From an uncultured Gammaproteobacteria bacterium (GTDB taxonomy: Bacteria > Pseudomonadota > Gammaproteobacteria > GCA-001735895), in contig CALJQI010000333.1 in assembly GCA_937980285.1 (NCBI GenBank), forward strand, positions 1-5,856: a stretch of DNA of 5,856 nucleotides, in the 5' to 3' direction. Below the pieces are notes generated by a model that ran no database searches, was not told the DNA's origin, and worked only from the letters and a program-made list of their open reading frames with translations. Shown piece after piece: positions 4,962 through 5,856 of the stretch (position 1 is its first letter; the number at the start of each line of letters is the position of its first letter). The translations under genes were made by a program, and so were the position numbers.

Positions 4962-5654
4962 ATGAAAGGCTATAGTCAGTTTTGCCCGGTCGCCAAGGGC
5001 GCGGAAATTTTCAACGAGCGCTGGACGCCGCTGATCATTCGCGAAATGATGTGCGGCAGCAAACGCTTCAACGAGCTGAAGCACGGCAATCCGATGATGT
5101 CGCCGTCGCTGCTGTCGCAAAGGCTCAAGTTCCTGGAGGCGGCGGGTGTCGTCGAGAAGAAGGTACACAAGGGCGAATCGGCGGAATATTTCTTAACCAA
5201 ATCCGGCAAGGACCTGGGCGAGGTAGTGGTTCGCCTTGGTCTCTGGGGCCTGAAATGGGCGCGCAGCCGGTTGACCCGCGAAGACTATGACCCGCAACTT
5301 CTGATGTGGGACATGCGCCGGCGCATAGACAGCAGCGGCTTTCCACAGCGCCGCGTCGTCATCAGTTTCATGTTCGAGGACATGCCGTCGAACCGCAGGG
5401 CCTACTGGCTGATCGTCGACAACGGCGAAGTCGATCTTTGCGTCAAGTTTCCCGGCTTCGATGTCGACCTGGCCTTCGTCACCACCTCTAAATCGATGGC
5501 GGACGTGTGGATGGGTTACTCCACCCTGAAGCGGGAGATACGTAAAAAGAACCTTACCCTGCGCGGCGGCAGGGATTTGAAAAACAGCATCGACGACTGG
5601 TTCAGCTACAGCCTTTTTTCCAACCCCGAGGAGCTGCGCGAAAGTCTCTCCTGA
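4962..5654 (+). CDS. HxlR-family winged-helix regulator with a C-terminal SCP2-like domain
   Basis: This 230-residue protein is about twice the length of a plain HxlR protein. Residues 5-100 are a HxlR winged helix-turn-helix: CPVAKGAEIFNERWTPLIIR (8-27), then RFNEL (35-39), the recognition region SPSLLSQRLKFLEAAGVV (47-64), and the wing with YFLTKSGKDL (76-85). Cys8 is at the conserved N-terminal cysteine that senses oxidants in YodB-type members. Residues 115-220 resemble an SCP2 sterol-carrier domain: a beta-rich stretch with YWLIVDNGEVDLC (148-160), PGFDVDLAFVT (164-174) and MADVWMGYSTL (179-189), ending in WFSYSLF (213-219). Such domains bind hydrophobic ligands, so this half may sense the inducer; that is inference. 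The ATG at 4962 has AGGGGAG seven bases upstream. An in-frame ATG at 4878 would place operator site 3 inside the gene. The protein probably controls the divergent monooxygenase operon and itself. Confidence 0.85.
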   Translation: MKGYSQFCPVAKGAEIFNERWTPLIIREMMCGSKRFNELKHGNPMMSPSLLSQRLKFLEAAGVVEKKVHKGESAEYFLTKSGKDLGEVVVRLGLWGLKWARSRLTREDYDPQLLMWDMRRRIDSSGFPQRRVVISFMFEDMPSNRRAYWLIVDNGEVDLCVKFPGFDVDLAFVTTSKSMADVWMGYSTLKREIRKKNLTLRGGRDLKNSIDDWFSYSLFSNPEELRESLS

Positions 5655-5678
5655 TCAATCGATTCAGGCGCATTTTTT
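5650..5678 (+). terminator. Probable intrinsic terminator of the HxlR gene
   Basis: CCTGATC (5650-5656), loop AATC and GATTCAGG (5661-5668) form a stem with one bulged T. After CGCA it is followed by six T residues (5673-5678) and more T-rich sequence. The stem includes the stop codon of the HxlR gene. It is weaker than a model terminator because the stem is short and four bases separate it from the T run. Confidence 0.45.
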
Positions 5679-5706
5679 GTTTATTTCGAACTCGCGCAAG
5701 GATAAG

Positions 5707-5728
5707 GATGTTAGCCCACGATAACATC
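5707..5728. repeat. Perfect 7-bp hairpin GATGTTA / TAACATC
   Basis: GATGTTA (5707-5713) and TAACATC (5722-5728) pair perfectly around an 8-nt loop. No T run follows on either strand, so it is not a standard terminator. The loop side carries TAGCCCACG (5712-5720), which recurs as a direct repeat at 5808-5816. I see no gene in 5679-5856; the function of the hairpin is unknown. Confidence 0.3.
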
Positions 5729-5764
5729 GGGAGTCTGAGCGGCTTTGCTTCGATTCGCCCCTGG

Positions 5765-5826
5765 AGCCGTCGAGGAGCGAAATCGTATTCCATTGATCTT
5801 CCGATAGTAGCCCACGGCCGACGGCT
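5765..5826. repeat. 8-bp inverted repeat AGCCGTCG / CGACGGCT
   Basis: AGCCGTCG at 5765-5772 is exactly complementary to CGACGGCT at 5819-5826, 46 nt apart. A further imperfect pair, CGATTCGC (5751-5758) with GCGAAATCG (5777-5785), interleaves with it. The arrangement may reflect a structured RNA or upstream regulatory DNA of a gene beyond the window, or chance in a short region. Confidence 0.2.
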
Positions 5827-5833
5827 GTAAAGG

Positions 5834-5856
5834 TTTAGCGCTTGTGCTCAGCTAAA
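5834..5856. repeat. Hairpin TTTAGC / GCTAAA at the right edge
   Basis: TTTAGC (5834-5839) pairs perfectly with GCTAAA (5851-5856) around an 11-nt loop. The repeat ends exactly at the window edge, so its full extent and any following T run cannot be seen. Confidence 0.25.

Noticed and set aside
3694..4965. Plus-strand open frame of 423 codons across the acyl-CoA-dehydrogenase-like gene
   Set aside because: It is antisense to a strongly supported ACAD-fold gene, has no family features, and would run through the operator region into the HxlR start.

Overview
The window is about 5.9 kb of moderately high-GC, gene-dense bacterial DNA. The gene families and codon style suggest a proteobacterium, probably a gammaproteobacterium; this is an impression, since no marker gene is present. 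It holds five complete genes and the first codons of a sixth, in two catabolic modules. Each module has its own regulator and its own operator-like palindromes. There are no tRNA or rRNA genes, CRISPR arrays, insertion sequences or other clear mobile-element marks.

Module A (1-3017). On the minus strand lies a 688-residue iron-sulfur flavoenzyme of the trimethylamine/dimethylamine/histamine dehydrogenase family. A second minus-strand gene starts inside its last codons and runs off the left edge. A TetR/AcrR-family regulator is divergent on the plus strand. Between them, a 22-bp imperfect palindrome sits in the 17-bp spacer of a candidate minus-strand promoter. This is the textbook geometry for repression of the dehydrogenase by the divergent TetR protein. 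The enzyme keeps the cofactor residues of trimethylamine dehydrogenase but has lost two of the three aromatic residues that hold trimethylamine, so its substrate is probably something else.

Module B (3122-5654). On the minus strand, an acyl-CoA-dehydrogenase-fold protein is joined by an ATGA stop/start overlap to a short-chain flavin reductase. The first protein has proline or alanine where the family's catalytic glutamates would be. The pair therefore looks like a two-component flavin-dependent monooxygenase rather than a beta-oxidation enzyme. Divergent from it is a HxlR-family regulator whose C-terminal half resembles an SCP2 lipid/sterol-binding domain. The intergenic region carries three copies of TACA-N5-TGTA within 91 bp, the probable operators of this regulator.

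The two modules converge at 3018-3121, where there are hairpins but no strong terminator. The right-hand 200 bp (5655-5856) hold a probable terminator for the HxlR gene and several short inverted repeats, with no gene that I can support.

Taken together, the locus looks like an inducible pathway or pathways for an unidentified small molecule. One enzyme would oxidise a C-N bond and the other would insert oxygen. A shared substrate is an inference from adjacency only.
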